In this document: in pieces, positions 34,441-47,102 of the stretch | Numbering within the stretch: the first letter of the stretch is position 1 | How the letters are laid out: every line of letters starts with the position of its first letter | Made by a program: the position numbers and the translations under genes | NCBI RefSeq assembly: GCF_023091745.1 | Contig: NW_026291481.1 | Coordinates: 3,472,001 to 3,536,000, forward strand | Origin: Budorcas taxicolor | Lineage: Eukaryota > Chordata > Mammalia > Artiodactyla > Bovidae | Length of the DNA: 64,000 nucleotides | Reading direction: 5' to 3' | Notes under the pieces: generated by a model | What the model saw: the letters and a program-made list of their open reading frames with translations, nothing else | Database searches by the model: none | What the model was told of the DNA's origin: nothing

Positions 34441-37400
34441 GCCGTCCATGCCGGGGCCTCAGTCCTTGTGTGGAGTCGGGGCCGGAACCTGAGGATTCCT
34501 CTCCAGTGTTGCCATGGATCTTGGGGTGCTTCTGAGTCTCCCCAGGGGAGTCAGGCCTCGTCTCGAGTGGGGGCATGCACGTGCGCTTTCCTCCCGAGCT
34601 GCAGCAGTAGTGTCACGCTTCCTGTCACGTGGATCAAGGGATCTGTGGCTTTCCCTCGAGGCTGTCCCTCGAGGCTTTCCCACGAGGCTTTCCCACAGGG
34701 CTGTGCCACGTGCCACCTTGGTGTGAGTCGATCCTCGGCGTGAAAGACGAGCCGGTGAAGGGAAAAGAGGTTCCTCTGGAATGGACTGAGACATCTGGGG
34801 GACTCTTGGAATGGTGGCACGACCCTGGAGTTCCTCTCGCCGTTCCTGTTGAGAGGGCCTCCTCTTGAGATGCGACGGGAACGCCGGGAACTCTTTCCCG
34901 ACGAAGCAGGGAAAGGATCCCTCATCTCGAGCTACGAGGCGGAAACGGGGCTCCTCTGGATGTGGGCGGGACCCTCGTGATTCCTCTCGAGTGGAGACGG
35001 GTATGTCGGGGAACTTCTTGATTTGCACCAAGGGTGTGAAGGAGCCTTTCGAAGTTCCAGAGGTGAGGTGTGATCAGCCTCGAGACGCCTCAGCGGAAAT
35101 GGGCCTCATCTCGCCTGGAGGGGAGAACCTCCTGGATTTTCTCGAGTTGCGGCAGGTCTTCTCGAGTTACAACGGGGACCTCAGGGACCCGCTCTGGTGG
35201 GCTCAGGAAAGGCCAGTCCCCATGCGAGTTGCTAGGGGACCTCTCGGGATTCCTCTGCCGTCCATGCCGGGGCCTCAGTCCTTGTGTGGAGTCGGGGCCG
35301 GAACCTGAGGATTCCTCTCCAGTGTTGCCATGGATCTTGGGGTGCTTCTGAGTCTCCCCAGGGGAGTCAGGCCTCGTCTCGAGTGGGGGCATGCACGTGC
35401 GCTTTCCTCCCGAGCTGCAGCAGTAGTGTCACGCTTCCTGTCACGTGGATCAAGGGATCTGTGGCTTTCCCTCGAGGCTGTCCCTCGAGGCTTTCCCACG
35501 AGGCTTTCCCACAGGGCTGTGCCACGTGCCACCTTGGTGTGAGTCGATCCTCGGCGTGAAAGACCAGCCGGTGAAGGGAAAAGAGGTTCCTCTGGAATGG
35601 ACTGAGATATCTGGGGGACTCTTGGAATGGTGGCACGACCCTGGAGTTCCTCTCGCCGTTCCTGTTGAGAGGGCCTCCTCTTGAGATGCGACGGGAACGC
35701 CGGGAACTCTTTCCCGACGAAGCAGGGAAAGGATCCCTCATCTCGAGCTACGAGGCGGAAACGGGGCTCCTCTGGATGTGGGCGGGACCCTCGTGATTCC
35801 TCTCGAGTGGAGACGGCTAGGTCGGGGAACTTCTTGATTTGCACCAAGGGTGTGAAGGACCCTTTCGAAGTTCCAGAGGTGAGGTGTGATCAGCCTCGAG
35901 ACACCTCATTGGAAATGGGCCTCATCTCGCCTGGAGGGGAGAACCTCCTGGATTTTCTCGAGTTGCGGCAGGTCTTCTCGAGTTACAACGGGGACCTCAG
36001 GGACCCGCTCTGGTGGGCTCAGGAAAGGCCAGTCCCCATGCGAGTTGCTAGGGGACCTCTCGGGATTCCTCTCCCGTCCATGCCGGGGCCTCAGTCCTTG
36101 TGTGGAGTCGGGGCCGGAACCTGAGGATTCCTCTCCAGTGTTGCCATGGATCTTGGGTGCTTCTGAGTCTCCCCAGGGGAGTCAGGCCTCGTCTCGAGTG
36201 GGGGCATGCACGTGCGCTTTCCTCCCGAGCTGCAGCAGTAGTGTCACGCTTCCTGTCACGTGGATCAAGGGATCTGTGGCTTTCCCTCGAGGCTGTCCCT
36301 CGAGGCTTTCCCACGAGGCTTTCCCACAGGGCTGTGCCACGTGCCACCTTGGTGTGAGTCGATCCTCGGCGTGAAAGACGAGCCGGTGAAGGGAAAAGAG
36401 TTTCCTCTGGAATGGACTGAGACATCTGGGGGACTCTTGGAATGGTGGCACGACCCTGGAGTTCCTCTCGCCGTTCCTGTTGAGAGGGCCTCCTCTTGAG
36501 ATGCGACGGTAAGGCCGGGAACTCTTTCCCGACGAAGAAGGGAAAGGATCCCTCATCTCGAGCTACGAGGCGGAAACGGGGCTCCTCTGGATGTGGGCGG
36601 GACCCTCGTGATTCCTCTCGAGTGGAGACGGCTAGGTCGGGGAACTTCTTGATTTGCACCAAGGGTGTGAAGGACCCTTTCGAAGTTCCAGAGGTGAGGT
36701 GTGATCAGCCTCGAGACGCCTCAGCGGAAATGGGCCTCATCTCGCCTGGAGGGGAGAACCTCCTGGATTTTCTCGAGTTGCGGCAGGTCTTCTCGAGTTA
36801 CGACGGGGACCTCAGGGACCCGCTCTGGTGGCCTCAGGAAAGGCCAGTCCCCATGCGAGTTGCTAGGGGACCTCTCGGGATTCCTCTGCCGTCCATGCCG
36901 GGGCCTCAGTCCTTGTGTGGAGTCGGGGCCGGAACCTGAGGATTCCTCTCCAGTGTTGCCATGGATCTTGGGGTGCTTCTGAGTCTCCCCAGGGGAGTCA
37001 GGCCTCGTCTCGAGTGGGGGCATGCACGTGCGCTTTCCTCCCGAGCTGCAGCAGTAGTGTCACGCTTCCTGTCACGTGGATCAAGGGATCTGTGGCTTTC
37101 CCTCGAGGCTGTCCCTCGAGGCTTTCCCACGAGGCTTTCCCACAGGGCTGTGCCACGTGCCACCTTGGTGTGAGTCGATCCTCGGCGTGAAAGACGAGCC
37201 GGTGAAGGGAAAAGAGGTTCCTCTGGAATGGACTGAGACATCTGGGGGACTCTTGGAATGGTGGCACGACCCTGGAGTTCCTCTCGCCGTTCCTGTTGAG
37301 AGGGCCTCCTCTTGAGATGCGACGGGAACGCCGGGAACTCTTTCCCGACGAAGCAGGGAAAGGATCCCTCATCTCGAGCTACGAGGCGGAAACGGGGCTC

Positions 37401-37703
37401 CTCTGGATGTGGGCGGGACCCTCGTGATTCCTCTCGAGTGGAGACGGGTATGTCGGGGCACTTCTTGATTTGCACCAAGGGTGTGAAGGAGCCTTTCGAA
37501 GTTCCAGAGGTGAGGTGTGATCAGCCTCGAGACGCCTCAGCGGAAATGGGCCTCATCTCGCCTGGAGGGGAGAACCTCCTGGATTTTCTCGAGTTGCGGC
37601 AGGTCTTCTCGAGTTACAACGGGGGCCTCAGGGACCCGCTCTGGTGGGCTCAGGAAAGGCCAGTCCCCATGCGAGTTGCTAGGGGACCTCTCGGGATTCC
37701 TCT
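34441..37703 (+). repeat. Four-monomer tandem duplication, copy A (3,263 bp)
   Basis: This copy contains, in order, 'gaaggagcc' (35040), 'gaccagccgg' (35562), 'gagatatctg' (35605), 'gagacacctcattgg' (35899), a 1-bp loss in 'cttgggtgc' (36152), 'gacggtaaggcc' (36504), 'gaagaaggg' (36534), 'tcggggcacttc' (37453) and 'aacgggggcctc' (37619). Every one recurs 3,263 bp later. The length is 4 x 816 - 1 because of the shared 1-bp loss. Confidence 0.85.
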
Positions 37704-40700
37704 GCCGTCCATGCCGGGGCCTCAGTCCTTGTGTGGAGTCGGGGCCGGAACCTGAGGATTCCTCTCCAGTGTTGCCATGGATCTTGGGGTGCTTCTGAGT
37801 CTCCCCAGGGGAGTCAGGCCTCGTCTCGAGTGGGGGCATGCACGTGCGCTTTCCTCCCGAGCTGCAGCAGTAGTGTCACGCTTCCTGTCACGTGGATCAA
37901 GGGATCTGTGGCTTTCCCTCGAGGCTGTCCCTCGAGGCTTTCCCACGAGGCTTTCCCACAGGGCTGTGCCACGTGCCACCTTGGTGTGAGTCGATCCTCG
38001 GCGTGAAAGACGAGCCGGTGAAGGGAAAAGAGGTTCCTCTGGAATGGACTGAGACATCTGGGGGACTCTTGGAATGGTGGCACGACCCTGGAGTTCCTCT
38101 CGCCGTTCCTGTTGAGAGGGCCTCCTCTTGAGATGCGACGGGAACGCCGGGAACTCTTTCCCGACGAAGCAGGGAAAGGATCCCTCATCTCGAGCTACGA
38201 GGCGGAAACGGGGCTCCTCTGGATGTGGGCGGGACCCTCGTGATTCCTCTCGAGTGGAGACGGGTATGTCGGGGAACTTCTTGATTTGCACCAAGGGTGT
38301 GAAGGAGCCTTTCGAAGTTCCAGAGGTGAGGTGTGATCAGCCTCGAGACGCCTCAGCGGAAATGGGCCTCATCTCGCCTGGAGGGGAGAACCTCCTGGAT
38401 TTTCTCGAGTTGCGGCAGGTCTTCTCGAGTTACAACGGGGACCTCAGGGACCCGCTCTGGTGGGCTCAGGAAAGGCCAGTCCCCATGCGAGTTGCTAGGG
38501 GACCTCTCGGGATTCCTCTGCCGTCCATGCCGGGGCCTCAGTCCTTGTGTGGAGTCGGGGCCGGAACCTGAGGATTCCTCTCCAGTGTTGCCATGGATCT
38601 TGGGGTGCTTCTGAGTCTCCCCAGGGGAGTCAGGCCTCGTCTCGAGTGGGGGCATGCACGTGCGCTTTCCTCCCGAGCTGCAGCAGTAGTGTCACGCTTC
38701 CTGTCACGTGGATCAAGGGATCTGTGGCTTTCCCTCGAGGCTGTCCCTCGAGGCTTTCCCACGAGGCTTTCCCACAGGGCTGTGCCACGTGCCACCTTGG
38801 TGTGAGTCGATCCTCGGCGTGAAAGACCAGCCGGTGAAGGGAAAAGAGGTTCCTCTGGAATGGACTGAGATATCTGGGGGACTCTTGGAATGGTGGCACG
38901 ACCCTGGAGTTCCTCTCGCCGTTCCTGTTGAGAGGGCCTCCTCTTGAGATGCGACGGGAACGCCGGGAACTCTTTCCCGACGAAGCAGGGAAAGGATCCC
39001 TCATCTCGAGCTACGAGGCGGAAACGGGGCTCCTCTGGATGTGGGCGGGACCCTCGTGATTCCTCTCGAGTGGAGACGGCTAGGTCGGGGAACTTCTTGA
39101 TTTGCACCAAGGGTGTGAAGGACCCTTTCGAAGTTCCAGAGGTGAGGTGTGATCAGCCTCGAGACACCTCATTGGAAATGGGCCTCATCTCGCCTGGAGG
39201 GGAGAACCTCCTGGATTTTCTCGAGTTGCGGCAGGTCTTCTCGAGTTACAACGGGGACCTCAGGGACCCGCTCTGGTGGGCTCAGGAAAGGCCAGTCCCC
39301 ATGCGAGTTGCTAGGGGACCTCTCGGGATTCCTCTCCCGTCCATGCCGGGGCCTCAGTCCTTGTGTGGAGTCGGGGCCGGAACCTGAGGATTCCTCTCCA
39401 GTGTTGCCATGGATCTTGGGTGCTTCTGAGTCTCCCCAGGGGAGTCAGGCCTCGTCTCGAGTGGGGGCATGCACGTGCGCTTTCCTCCCGAGCTGCAGCA
39501 GTAGTGTCACGCTTCCTGTCACGTGGATCAAGGGATCTGTGGCTTTCCCTCGAGGCTGTCCCTCGAGGCTTTCCCACGAGGCTTTCCCACAGGGCTGTGC
39601 CACGTGCCACCTTGGTGTGAGTCGATCCTCGGCGTGAAAGACGAGCCGGTGAAGGGAAAAGAGTTTCCTCTGGAATGGACTGAGACATCTGGGGGACTCT
39701 TGGAATGGTGGCACGACCCTGGAGTTCCTCTCGCCGTTCCTGTGGAGAGGGCCTCCTCTTGAGATGCGACGGTAAGGCCGGGAACTCTTTCCCGACGAAG
39801 AAGGGAAAGGATCCCTCATCTCGAGCTACGAGGCGGAAACGGGGCTCCTCTGGATGTGGGCGGGACCCTCGTGATTCCTCTCGAGTGGAGACGGCTAGGT
39901 CGGGGAACTTCTTGATTTGCACCAAGGGTGTGAAGGACCCTTTCGAAGTTCCAGAGGTGAGGTGTGATCAGCCTCGAGACGCCTCAGCGGAAATGGGCCT
40001 CATCTCGCCTGGAGGGGAGAACCTCCTGGATTTTCTCGAGTTGCGGCAGGTCTTCTCGAGTTACGACGGGGACCTCAGGGACCCGCTCTGGTGGCCTCAG
40101 GAAAGGCCAGTCCCCATGCGAGTTGCTAGGGGACCTCTCGGGATTCCTCTGCCGTCCATGCCGGGGCCTCAGTCCTTGTGTGGAGTCGGGGCCGGAACCT
40201 GAGGATTCCTCTCCAGTGTTGCCATGGATCTTGGGGTGCTTCTGAGTCTCCCCAGGGGAGTCAGGCCTCGTCTCGAGTGGGGGCATGCACGTGCGCTTTC
40301 CTCCCGAGCTGCAGCAGTAGTGTCACGCTTCCTGTCACGTGGATCAAGGGATCTGTGGCTTTCCCTCGAGGCTGTCCCTCGAGGCTTTCCCACGAGGCTT
40401 TCCCACAGGGCTGTGCCACGTGCCACCTTGGTGTGAGTCGATCCTCGGCGTGAAAGACGAGCCGGTGAAGGGAAAAGAGGTTCCTCTGGAATGGACTGAG
40501 ACATCTGGGGGACTCTTGGAATGGTGGCACGACCCTGGAGTTCCTCTCGCCGTTCCTGTTGAGAGGGCCTCCTCTTGAGATGCGACGGGAACGCCGGGAA
40601 CTCTTTCCCGACGAAGCAGGGAAAGGATCCCTCATCTCGAGCTACGAGGCGGAAACGGGGCTCCTCTGGATGTGGGCGGGACCCTCGTGATTCCTCTCGA

Positions 40701-40966
40701 GTGGAGACGGGTATGTCGGGGCACTTCTTGATTTGCACCAAGGGTGTGAAGGAGCCTTTCGAAGTTCCAGAGGTGAGGTGTGATCAGCCTCGAGACGCCT
40801 CAGCGGAAATGGGCCTCATCTCGCCTGGAGGGGAGAACCTCCTGGATTTTCTCGAGTTGCGGCAGGTCTTCTCGAGTTACAACGGGGGCCTCAGGGACCC
40901 GCTCTGGTGGGCTCAGGAAAGGCCAGTCCCCATGCGAGTTGCTAGGGGACCTCTCGGGATTCCTCT
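37704..40966 (+). repeat. Four-monomer tandem duplication, copy B (3,263 bp)
   Basis: This copy carries all the markers of copy A: 'gagacacctcattgg' (39162), the 1-bp loss (39415), 'gacggtaaggcc' (39767), 'gaagaaggg' (39797), 'tcggggcacttc' (40716) and 'aacgggggcctc' (40882). The match ends near 40966, where the base at +393 is C here and G at the corresponding site in copy A (37704). Copy B has at least one private change, 'cctgtggagagg' (39739) for 'cctgttgagagg', so the duplication is recent but not brand new. Confidence 0.85.
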
Positions 40967-43022
40967 CCCGTCCATGCCGGGGCCTCAGTCCTTGTGTGGA
41001 GTCGGGGCCGGAACCTGAGGATTCCTCTCCAGTGTTGCCATGGATCTTGGGGTGCTTCTGAGTCTCCCCAGGGGAGTCAGGCCTCGTCTCGAGTGGGGGC
41101 ATGCACGTGCGCTTTCCTCCCGAGCTGCAGCAGTAGTGTCACGCTTCCTGTCACGTGGATCAAGGGATCTGTGGCTTTCCCTCGAGGCTGTCCCTCGAGG
41201 CTTTCCCACGAGGCTTTCCCACAGGGCTGTGCCACGTGCCACCTTGGTGTGAGTCGATCCTCGGCGTGAAAGACCAGCCGGTGAAGGGAAAAGAGGTTCC
41301 TCTGGAATGGACTGAGACATCTGGGGGACTCTTGGAATGGTGGCACGACCCTGGAGTTCCTCTCGCCGTTCCTGTTGAGAGGGCCTCCTCTTGAGATGCG
41401 ACGGGAACGCCGGGAACTCTTTCCCGACGAAGCAGGGAAAGGATCCCTCATCTCGAGCTACGAGGCGGAAACGGGGCTCCTCTGGATGTGGGCGGGACCC
41501 TCGTGATTCCTCTCGAGTGGAGATGGCTAGGTCGGGGAACTTCTTGATTTGCACCAAGGGTGTGAAGGACCCTTTCGAAGTTCCAGAGGTGAGGTGTGAT
41601 CAGCCTCGAGACGCCTCAGCGGAAATGGGCCTCATCTCGCCTGGAGGGGAGAACCTCCTGGATTTTCTCGAGTTGCGGCAGGTCTTCTCGAGTTACGACG
41701 GGGACCTCAGGGACCCGCTCTGGTGGCCTCAGGAAAGGCCAGTCCCCATGCGAGTTGCTAGGGGACCTCTCGGGATTCCACTCCCGTCCATGCCGGGGCC
41801 TCAGTCCTTGTGTGGAGTCGGGGCCGGAACCTGAGGATTCCTCTCCAGTGTTGCCATGGATCTTGGGGTGCTTCTGAGTCTCCCCAGGGGAGTCAGGCCT
41901 CGTCTCGAGTGGGGGCATGCACGTGCGCTTTCCTCCCGAGCTGCAGCAGTAGTGTCACGCTTCCTGTCACGTGGATCAAGGGATCTGTGGCTTTCCCTCG
42001 AGGCTGTCCCTCGAGGCTTTCCCACGAGGCTTTCCCACAGGGCTGTGCCACGTGCCACCTTGGTGTGAGTCGATCCTCGGCGTGAAAGACGAGCCGGTGA
42101 AGGGAAAAGAGGTTCCTCTGGAATGGACTGAGACATCTGGGGGACTCTTGGAATGGTGGCACGACCCTGGAGTTCCTCTCGCCGTTCCTGTTGAGAGGGC
42201 CTCCTCTTGAGATGCGACGGGAACGCCGGGAACTCTTTCCCGACGAAGCAGGGAAAGGATCCCTCATCTCGAGCTACGAGGCGGAAACGGGGCTCCTCTG
42301 GATGTGGGCGGGACCCTCGTGATTCCTCTCGAGTGGAGACGGCTAGGTCGGGGAACTTCTTGATTTGCACCAAGGGTGTGAAGGACCCTTTCGAAGTTCC
42401 AGAGGTGAGGTGTGATCAGCCTCGAGACGCCTCAGCGGAAATGGGCCTCATCTCGCCTGGAGGGGAGAACCTCCTGGATTTTCTCGAGTTGCGGCAGGTC
42501 TTCTCGAGTTACGACGGGGACCTCAGGGACCCGCTCTGGTGGCCTCAGGAAAGGCCAGTCCCCATGCGAGTTGCTAGGGGACCTCTCGGGATTCCACTCC
42601 CGTCCATGCCGGGGCCTCAGTCCTTGTGTGGAGTCGGGGCCGGAACCTGAGGATTCCTCTCCAGTGTTGCCATGGATCTTGGGGTGCTTCTGAGTCTCCC
42701 CAGGGGAGTCAGGCCTCGTCTCGAGTGGGGGCATGCACGTGCGCTTTCCTCCCGAGCTGCAGCAGTAGTGTCACGCTTCCTGTCACGTGGATCAAGGGAT
42801 CTGTGGCTTTCCCTCGAGGCTGTCCCTCGAGGCTTTCCCACGAGGCTTTCCCACAGGGCTGTGCCACGTGCCACCTTGGTGTGAGTCGATCCTCGGCGTG
42901 AAAGACGAGCCGGTGAAGGGAAAAGAGGTTCCTCTGGAATGGACTGAGACATCTGGGGGACTCTTGGAATGGTGGCACGACCCTGGAGTTCCTCTCGCCG
43001 TTCCTGTTGAGAGGGCCTCCTC

Positions 43023-43838
43023 TTGAGATGAGATGGGAACGCCGGGAACTCTTTCCCGACGAAGCAGGGAAAGGATCCCTCATCTCGAGCTACGAGGCGG
43101 AAACGGGGCTCCTCTGGATGTGGGCGGGACCCTCGTGATTCCTCTCGAGTGGAGACGGCTAGGTCGGGGAACTTCTTGTTTTGCACCAAGGGTGTGAAGG
43201 ACCCTTTCGAAGTTCCAGAGGTGAGGTGTGATCAGCCTCGAGACGCCTCAGCGGAAATGGGCCTCATCTCGCCTGGAGGGGAGAACCTCCTGGATTTTCT
43301 CCAGTTGCGGCAGGTCTTCTCGAGTTACGACGGGGATCTCAGGGACCCGCTCTGGTGGCCTCAGAAAAGGCCAGTCCCCATGCGAGTTGCTAGGGGACCT
43401 CTCGGGATTCCACTCCCGTCCATGCCGGGGCCTCAGTCCTTGTGTGGAGTCGGGGCCGGAACCTGAGGATTCCTCTCCAGTGTTGCCATGGATCTTGGGG
43501 TGCTTCTGAGTCTCCCCAGGGGAGTCAGGCCTCGTCTCGAGTGGGGGCATGCACGTGCGCTTTCCTCCCGAGCTGCAGCAGTAGTGTCACGCTTCCTGTC
43601 ACGTGGATCAAGGGATCTGTGGCTTTCCCTCGAGGCTGTCCCTCGAGGCTTTCCCACGAGGCTTTCCCACAGGGCTGTGCCACGTGCCACCTTGCTGTGA
43701 GTCGATCCTCGGCGTGAAAGACGAGCCGGTGAAGGGAAAAGAGGTTCCTCTGGAATGGACTGAGACATCTGGGGGACTCTTGGAATGGTGGCACGACCCT
43801 GGAGTTCCTCTCGCCGTTCCTGTTGAGAGGGCCTCCTC
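43023..43838 (+). repeat. Variant cassette monomer, second occurrence
   Basis: It has the same five linked variants as the monomer at 23442 (start 'gatgagatggga'; T +157; C +280; 'cagaaaagg'; A +390). It adds 'accttgctgtgag' near 43690, a variant also found at 20029 and 22477. Confidence 0.8.
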
Positions 43839-46286
43839 TTGAGATGCGACGGGAACGCCGGGAACTCTTTCCCGACGAAGCAGGGAAAGGATCCCTCATC
43901 TCGAGCTACGAGGCGGAAACGGGGCTCCTTTGGATGTGGGCGGGACCCTCGTGATTCCTCTCGAGTGGAGACGGCTAGGTCGGGGAACTTCTTGATTTGC
44001 ACCAAGGGTGTGAAGGACCCTTTCGAAGTTCCAGAGGTGAGGTGTGATCAGCCTCGAGACGCCTCAGCGGAAATGGGCCTCATCTCGCCTGGAGGGGAGA
44101 ACCTCCTGGATTTTCTCGAGTTGCGGCAGGTCTTCTCGAGTTACGGCGGGGACATCAGGGACCCGCTCTGGTGGCCTCAGGAAAGGCCAGTCCCCATGCG
44201 AGTTGCTAGGGGACCTCTCGGGATTCCTCTCCCGTCCATGCCGGGGCCTCAGTCCTTGTGTGGAGTCGGGGCCGGAACCTGAGGATTCCTCTCCAGTGTT
44301 GCCATGGATCTTGGGGTGCTTCTGAGTCTCCCCAGGGGAGTCAGGCCTCGTCTCGAGTGGGGGCATGCACGTGTGCTTTCCTCCCGAGCTGCAGCAGTAG
44401 TGTCACGCTTCCTGTCACGTGGATCAAGGGATCTGTGGCTTTCCCTCGAGGCTGTCCCTCGAGGCTTTCCCAAGAGGCTTTCCCACAGGGCTGTGCCACG
44501 TGCCACCTTGGTGTGAGTCGATCCTCGGCGTGAAAGACGAGCCGGTGAAGGGAAAAGAGGTTCCTCTGGAATGGACTGAGACATCTGGGGGACTCTTGGA
44601 ATGGTGGCACGACCCTGGAGTTCCTCTCGCCGTTCCTGTTGAGAGGGCCTCCTCTTGAGATGCGACGGGAACGCCGGGAACTCTTTCCCGACGAAGCAGG
44701 GAAAGGATCCCTCATCTCGAGCTACGAGGCGGAAACGGGGCTCCTCTGGATGTGGGCGGGACCCTCGTGATTCCTCTCGAGTGGAGACGGGTATGTCGGG
44801 GAACTTCTTGATTTGCACCAAGGGTGTGAAGGACCCTTTCGAAGTTCCAGAGGTGAGGTGTGATCAGCCTCGAGACGCCTCAGCGGAAATGGGCCTCATC
44901 TCGCCTGGAGGGGAGAACCTCCTGGATTTTCTCCAGTTGCGGCAGGTCTTCTCGAGTTACGACGGGGACCTCAGTTACCAGCTCTGGTGGCCTCAGAAAA
45001 GTCCAGTCCCCATGCGAGTTGCTAGGGGACCTCTCGGGATTCCACTCCCGTCCATGCCGGGGCCTCAGTCCTTGTGTGGAGTCGGGGCCCCAACCTGAGG
45101 ATTACTCTCCAGTGTTGCCATGGATCTTGGGGTGCTTCTGAGTCTCCCCAGGGGAGTCAGGCCTCGTCTCGAGTGGGGGCATGCACGTGTGCTCTCCTCC
45201 CGAGCTGCAGCAGTAGTGTCACGCTTCCTGTCACGTGGATCAAGGGATCTGTGGCTTTCCCTCGAGGCTGTCCCTCAAGGCTTTCCCACGAGGCTTTCCC
45301 ACAGGGCTGTGCCACGTGCCACCTTGGTGTGAGTCGATCCTCGGCGTGAAAGACGAGCCGGTGAAGGGAAAAGAGGTTCCTCTGGAATGGACTGATACAT
45401 CTGGGGGACTCTTGGAATGGTGGCACGACCCTGGAGTTCCTCTCGCCGTTCCTGTTGAGAGGGCCTCCTCTTGAGATGCGACGGGAAGGCCGGGAACTCT
45501 TTCCCGACGAAGCAGGGAAAGGATCCCTCATCTCCAGCTACGAGGCGGAAACGGGGCTCCTCTGGATGTGGGCGGGACCCTCGTGATTCCTCTCGAGTGG
45601 AGACGGCTAGGTCGGGGAACTTCTTGATTTGCACCAAGGGTGTGAAGGACCCTTTCGAAGTTCCAGAGGTGAGGTGTGATCAGCCTCGAGACGCCTCAGC
45701 GGAAATGGGCCTCATCTCGCCTGGAGGGGAGAACCTCCTGGATTTTCTCGAGTTGCGGCAGGTCTTCTCGAGTTACGACGGGGACCTCAGGGACCCGCTC
45801 TGGTGGCCTCAGGAAAGGCCAGTCCCCATGCGAGTTGCTAGGGGACCTCTCGGGATTCCTCTCCCGTCCATGCCGGGGCCTCAGTCCTTGTGTGGAGTCG
45901 GGGCCGGAACCTGAGGATTCCTCTCCAGTGTAGCCATGGATCTTGGGGTGCTTCTGAGTCTCCCCAGGGGAGTCAGGCCTCGTCTCGAGTGGGGGCATGC
46001 ACGTGCGCTTTCCTCCCGAGCTGCAGCAGTAGTGTCACGCTTCCTGTCACGTGGATCAAGGGATCTGTGGCTTTCCCTCGAGGCTGTCCCTCGAGGCTTT
46101 CCCACGAGGCTTTCCCACAGGGCTGTGCCACGTGCCACCTTGGTGTGAGTCGATCCTCGGCGTGAAAGACGAGCCGGTGAAGGGAAAAGAGGTTCCTCTG
46201 GAATGGACTGAGACATCTGGGGGACTCTTGGAATGGTGGCACGACCCTGGAGTTCCTCTCGCCGTTCCTGTTGAGAGGGCCTCCTC

Positions 46287-47102
46287 TTGAGATGAGATGG
46301 GAACGCCGGGAACTCTTTCCCGACGAAGCAGGGAAAGGATCCCTCATCTCGAGCTACGAGGCGGAAACGGGGCTCCTCTGGATGTGGGCGGGACCTTCGT
46401 GATTCCTCTCGAGTGGAGACGGCTAGGTCGGGGAACTTCTTGTTTTGCACCAAGGGTGTGAAGGACCCTTTCGAAGTTCCAGAGGTGAGGTGTGATCAGC
46501 CTCGAGACGCCTCAGCGGAAATGGGCCTCATCTCGCCTGGAGGGGAGAACCTCCTGGATTTTCTCCAGTTGCGGCAGGTCTTCTCGAGTTACGACGGGGA
46601 CCTCAGGGACCCGCTCTGGTGGCCTCAGAAAAGGCCAGTCCCCATGCGAGTTGCTAGGGGACCTCTCGGGATTCCACTCCCGTCCATGCCGGGGCCTCAG
46701 TCCTTGTGTGGAGTCGGGGCCGGAACCTGAGGATTCCTCTCCAGTGTTGCCATGGATCTTGGGGTGCTTCTGAGTCTCCCCAGGGGAGTCAGGCCTCGTC
46801 TCGAGTGGGGGCATGCACGTGCGCTTTCCTCCCGAGCTGCAGCAGTAGTGTCACGCTTCCTGTCACGTGGATCAAGGGATCTGTGGCTTTCCCTCGAGGC
46901 TGTCCCTCGAGGCTTTCCCACGAGGCTTTCCCACAGGGCTGTGCCACGTGCCACCTTGGTGTGAGTCGATCCTCGGCGTGAAAGACGAGCCGGTGAAGGG
47001 AAAAGAGGTTCCTCTGGAATGGACTGAGACATCTGGGGGACTCTTGGAATGGTGGCACGACCCTGGAGTTCCTCTCGCCGTTCCTGTTGAGAGGGCCTCC
47101 TC
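46287..47102 (+). repeat. Variant cassette monomer, third occurrence
   Basis: It carries the full five-variant set. It lies exactly 3,264 bp after the second occurrence and has one private change, 'gggaccttcg', at about 46391. Confidence 0.8.

Noticed and set aside
39705..40202. 165-codon + strand open frame
   Set aside because: It is longer than its siblings only because 'tgttgagag' became 'tgtggagag' at about 39743, removing one stop codon. The frame is spurious.
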